A stretch of 64,000 nt of DNA from contig NC_134022.1 in the NCBI RefSeq assembly GCF_040712315.1, forward strand, positions 4,464,001 through 4,528,000. The letters are read 5' to 3'. This document shows, in pieces, positions 61,859-64,000 of this stretch; position 1 is the stretch's first letter, and every line of letters starts with the position of its first letter. Both the position numbers and the translations under genes were made by a program. This stretch comes from Castanea sativa. Lineage: Eukaryota; Streptophyta; Magnoliopsida; Fagales; Fagaceae. The notes below the pieces were generated by a model that saw nothing but the letters and a program-made list of their open reading frames with translations, was not told the DNA's origin and did no database searches.

Positions 61859-62053
61859 CTATCCCATGAACTCAATGAAGCTTTGGTCGAGTATATATTG
61901 GCCACGGCTTGTGTCTAGTGCAATAGTGCGCTCGACACATTGGGATACGAACACATCCACATCCCAATGCAGCTGACTAAGAGATTCAAACCTTAAGGAT
62001 ATGAATTCAATCAACAATGGTTTAAAAGTTAAAACCCATAAATTATTTACCAC
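61859..62053 (-). other. Exon-like ORF, left arm copy
   Basis: Open frame ending LDTSRGQYILDQSFIEFMG, stop at 61861-61863 region, with a splice-acceptor-like TTAGTCAG just before CTGCATTGGGATG. Not recognised. The frame has no ATG at its start (GTG), so if coding it is a last exon. Its mirror copy at 63700-63894 differs at about six residues (for example VDVFVSQCVERT versus ADVSVSQRLERT), and both stay open. Confidence 0.3.
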
Positions 62054-62558
62054 AAAGTGAATTGCTTTCCATTAGAATCTCATAGTTTCACAAGGATTCA
62101 ACACTGGGAAATTGGTAAAAACAAATAGAATCCAAAGAAGAACTAGCACTAGCAATTGCTCAAAAATGATCATACATGAAAGTGAACAGTTTTACACAAA
62201 ACCCAAATCACTCTCATCTTTTAGGACCTCAAATGAAACTTATTTTACACAAAACCCATCACCAAGATCACATATTTGAAGAGATTAAACAGCAAATTTC
62301 TTAGTTATTCTCATAAACTAAATAACCCAGAAAGGAAAAGAACTCTTCATGGGAATGAATGTATAATATGAAGACCAAAGTGATAGTCAATGATTACATA
62401 CCTTCTGGAGTCATTGCTGGCTCTGGCTTTGGCTCAGTCTGGCAAATATATATGAAATGTATCGTTGTTCTATGTGTGTTATGTCTATATTACTAAAAAA
62501 CAGTGCCCTCCCCGCTCAAACAACTAAAAAACAAAGACTTTGCCCTTGCTTTCTTATC

Positions 62559-62568
62559 CTATAAATAC
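62559..62568 (+). promoter_or_regulatory. TATA box facing the hairpin centre, left arm
   Basis: CTATAAATAC, a strong plant TATA box. Transcription would start about 30 bp to the right and run through the spacer into the complementary right arm, giving an RNA with a stem of some 250 bp or more. Confidence 0.5.
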
Positions 62569-63183
62569 CCGTTACTACTTTCACATACATGACCACTACA
62601 ACTACCACTCATATACTAAAACCACCAAAGTCCAAAACCATTATCAATATCTCACACACACACACTTTCACTACACAAGGAAACTCCTACTTGGCCTTCA
62701 CTCAAACAACCAAAAAACAAAGACTTTGGCCTTGCTTTCTGTGTGTTGGTTGTTCTATTACTACTGTACCTCTATTAGTTTTATAACCTTAGGTATGCTC
62801 CCTTTCTATGAAAAATAAAAACATTAAAACAAACATTAAAATAAACAAGATTAGAGAAAATCCAATTAGATTCTACAATTAAAGTCCAATTTTGCGCCAT
62901 GTGTCCTAAATTATTTAATGTTTGTTTTAATGTTTTTGTTTTTCATAGAAAGGGAGCATACCTAAAGTTATAAAACTAATAGAGGTACAGTAGTAATAGA
63001 ACAACCAACACACAGAAAGCAAGAGCAAAGTCTTTGTTTTTTGGTTGTTTGAGTGAAGGCCAAGTAGGAGTTTCCATGTGTAGTGAAAGTGTGTGTGTGA
63101 GATATTGATAATGGTTTTGGACTTTGGTGGTTTTAGTATATGAGTGGTAGTTGTAGTGGTCATGTATGTGAAAGTAGTGATGA

Positions 63184-63193
63184 GTATTTATAG
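63184..63193 (-). promoter_or_regulatory. TATA box facing the hairpin centre, right arm
   Basis: GTATTTATAG, the mirror of the left-arm TATA box, directing transcription leftwards into the spacer and the left arm. Confidence 0.5.
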
Positions 63194-63313
63194 GATAAGA
63201 AAGCAAGGGCAAAGTCTTTGTTTTTTGGTTGTTTGAGCGGGGAGGGCACTGTTTTTTAGTAATATAGACATAACACACATAGAGCAACGATACATTTCAT
63301 ATATATTTGCCAG

Positions 63314-63350
63314 ACTGAGCCAAAGCTAGAGCCAGCAATGACTCCAGAAG
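63314..63350 (+). other. Exon-like segment, right arm (mirror in left arm at about 62401-62437)
   Basis: A 37 nt stretch bounded by TTTGCCAG and G|GTATGTAA, open as TEPKLEPAMTPEG (left copy TEPKPEPAMTPEG). Splice-like borders are kept in both arms. With 63700-63894 it hints that the duplicated unit was part of a gene; I do not recognise the product. Confidence 0.3.
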
Positions 63351-63699
63351 GTATGTAATCACTGATTATTACTTTGGTCTTGATATTATATATTCATTCC
63401 CATGAAGAGTTCTTTTCCTTTCTGGGTTATTTAGTTTATGAGAATAACTAAGAAATTTGCTGTTTAATCTCTTCAAATATGTGATCTTGGTGATGGGTTT
63501 TGTGTGAAATAAGTTTCATTTGAGGTCCTAGTCGATGAGAGTGATTTAGGTTTTGTGTAAAACTGTTCACTTTCATGTATGATCATTTTTGAGCAACTGC
63601 TAGTGCTAGTTCTTCTTTGGATTCTTTTTTGTTTTCACCAATTTTCCAGTGTTGAATCCTTGTGAAACTATAAGATTCTAATGGAAAGCAATTCACTTT

Positions 63700-63894
63700 G
63701 TGGTAAATAATTTATGGGTTTTAACTTTTAAACCATTGTTAATTGAATTCATATCCTTAAGGTTTGAATCTATTAGTCAGCTGCATTGGGATGCGGATGT
63801 GTCCGTATCCCAACGTCTCGAGCGCACTATTGCACTAGACACAAGCTGTGGCCAATATATACTTGACCAAAGCTTCATTGAGTTCATGGGATAG
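63700..63894 (+). other. Exon-like ORF, right arm copy
   Basis: Mirror of 61859-62053: open frame ending LDTSCGQYILDQSFIEFMG and TAG. Both copies retain the frame despite base differences between arms, which is weak evidence for past coding function. No ATG start and no family recognised. Confidence 0.3.
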
Positions 63895-64000
63895 AAAATG
63901 TTTTTGAGTTTATATTTGTTTATGCTGCGAACTGAGAATCTAATAGAAATTGAATTTCATGTATGTAAAATTGGGAGTAAAAATTTGAGTTTCATCCTCT

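Larger units (their letters stand above)
61758..64000. repeat. Large inverted duplication, ~1.09 kb arms, 66 bp spacer
   Basis: Left arm 61758-62844 and right arm 62911-64000 are reverse complements with only scattered differences, from AGAGGATGAAACTCAAATTT at the outer end to ACATTAAAACAAACATT at the inner end. The spacer is 62845-62910. The right arm reaches the last base of the window, so it may extend further. Each arm also contains an internal direct repeat of CAAAGACTTTG(C/G)CCTTGCTTTC (62533-62553 and about 62718-62740 on the left). The arms carry exon-like pieces reading outward and TATA boxes reading inward. Confidence 0.93.

Noticed and set aside
62540..62818. Thr/His-rich ORFs starting near the left-arm TATA box
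   Set aside because: Low complexity, mirrored in the other arm, no family; more likely noncoding leader than protein.
1..64000. CRISPR arrays, bacterial operons, tRNA or rRNA genes
   Set aside because: None found; the window is plant nuclear DNA and the tRNA-like segments are SINE heads with degenerate folds.

Overview
This is nuclear DNA of a flowering plant, most likely a woody eudicot. Its genes have many GT-AG introns and plant-type products, and the AT-rich spaces between them are packed with small transposons, SINEs and retrotransposon relics. All comparisons were made by eye, and no database search was run. I cannot name the species.

Four real, multi-exon genes stand out. (1) 206-5934 (-) is the first third of TTI1, a HEAT/ARM-repeat partner of TEL2 that stabilises PIKK kinases; it runs off the left edge. 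(2) 25476-31896 (+) is a complete nucleostemin-like nucleolar GTPase of NSN1/GNL3 type, 9 exons and 594 aa. (3) 33388-36449 (+) is a complete RAD1 checkpoint-clamp subunit, 6 exons and 302 aa. (4) 40915-51261 (-) is a complete RWD-RING-IBR-RING E3 ligase of RNF14 type, 7 exons and 661 aa; its last exon lies about 0.9 kb from the rest and is easy to miss. A possible fifth gene at 15027-15617 (-) encodes an unrecognised four-pass membrane protein.

Layout. 0.2-6 kb: TTI1, with SINEs in its introns. 6-10.1 kb: a small inverted-repeat element and a 2.6 kb Mutator-like relic. 10.1-11.7 kb: a retrotransposon LTR-like piece and a broken DCC-family (DUF393) gene fragment. 12.6-18.6 kb: a SINE with target-site duplications, a hAT-like MITE, the membrane-protein ORF, a perfect 45-bp-arm palindrome and a Mutator-type MITE. 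18.6-20.2 kb: a plant snRNA-type promoter (USE plus TATA) leading straight into a 1.15 kb foldback built from shuffled short modules. 20.9-25 kb: nested inverted-repeat elements and a second copy of the hAT-like MITE. 25.4-36.4 kb: NSN1 and RAD1 in tandem. 36.8-40.9 kb: LINE and other repeat relics. 40.9-51.3 kb: the RBR ligase, with a solo LTR and several MITEs. 52.0-57.2 kb: a 5167 bp hAT transposon with exact 8 bp target-site duplications, a dead transposase and a captured receptor-like kinase exon. 57.2-61.7 kb: repeat-like noncoding DNA. 61.76-64.0 kb: a near-perfect inverted duplication with about 1.09 kb arms around a 66 bp spacer, with TATA boxes facing the centre; it reaches the right edge.

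TTI1 (ATM/ATR/TOR stability) and RAD1 (ATR activation) act in the same checkpoint, but nothing here shows they are co-regulated. The best candidates for something undescribed are the 61.76-64.0 kb hairpin locus, the promoter-plus-foldback at 18.87-20.16 kb, and the hAT element carrying a kinase exon.
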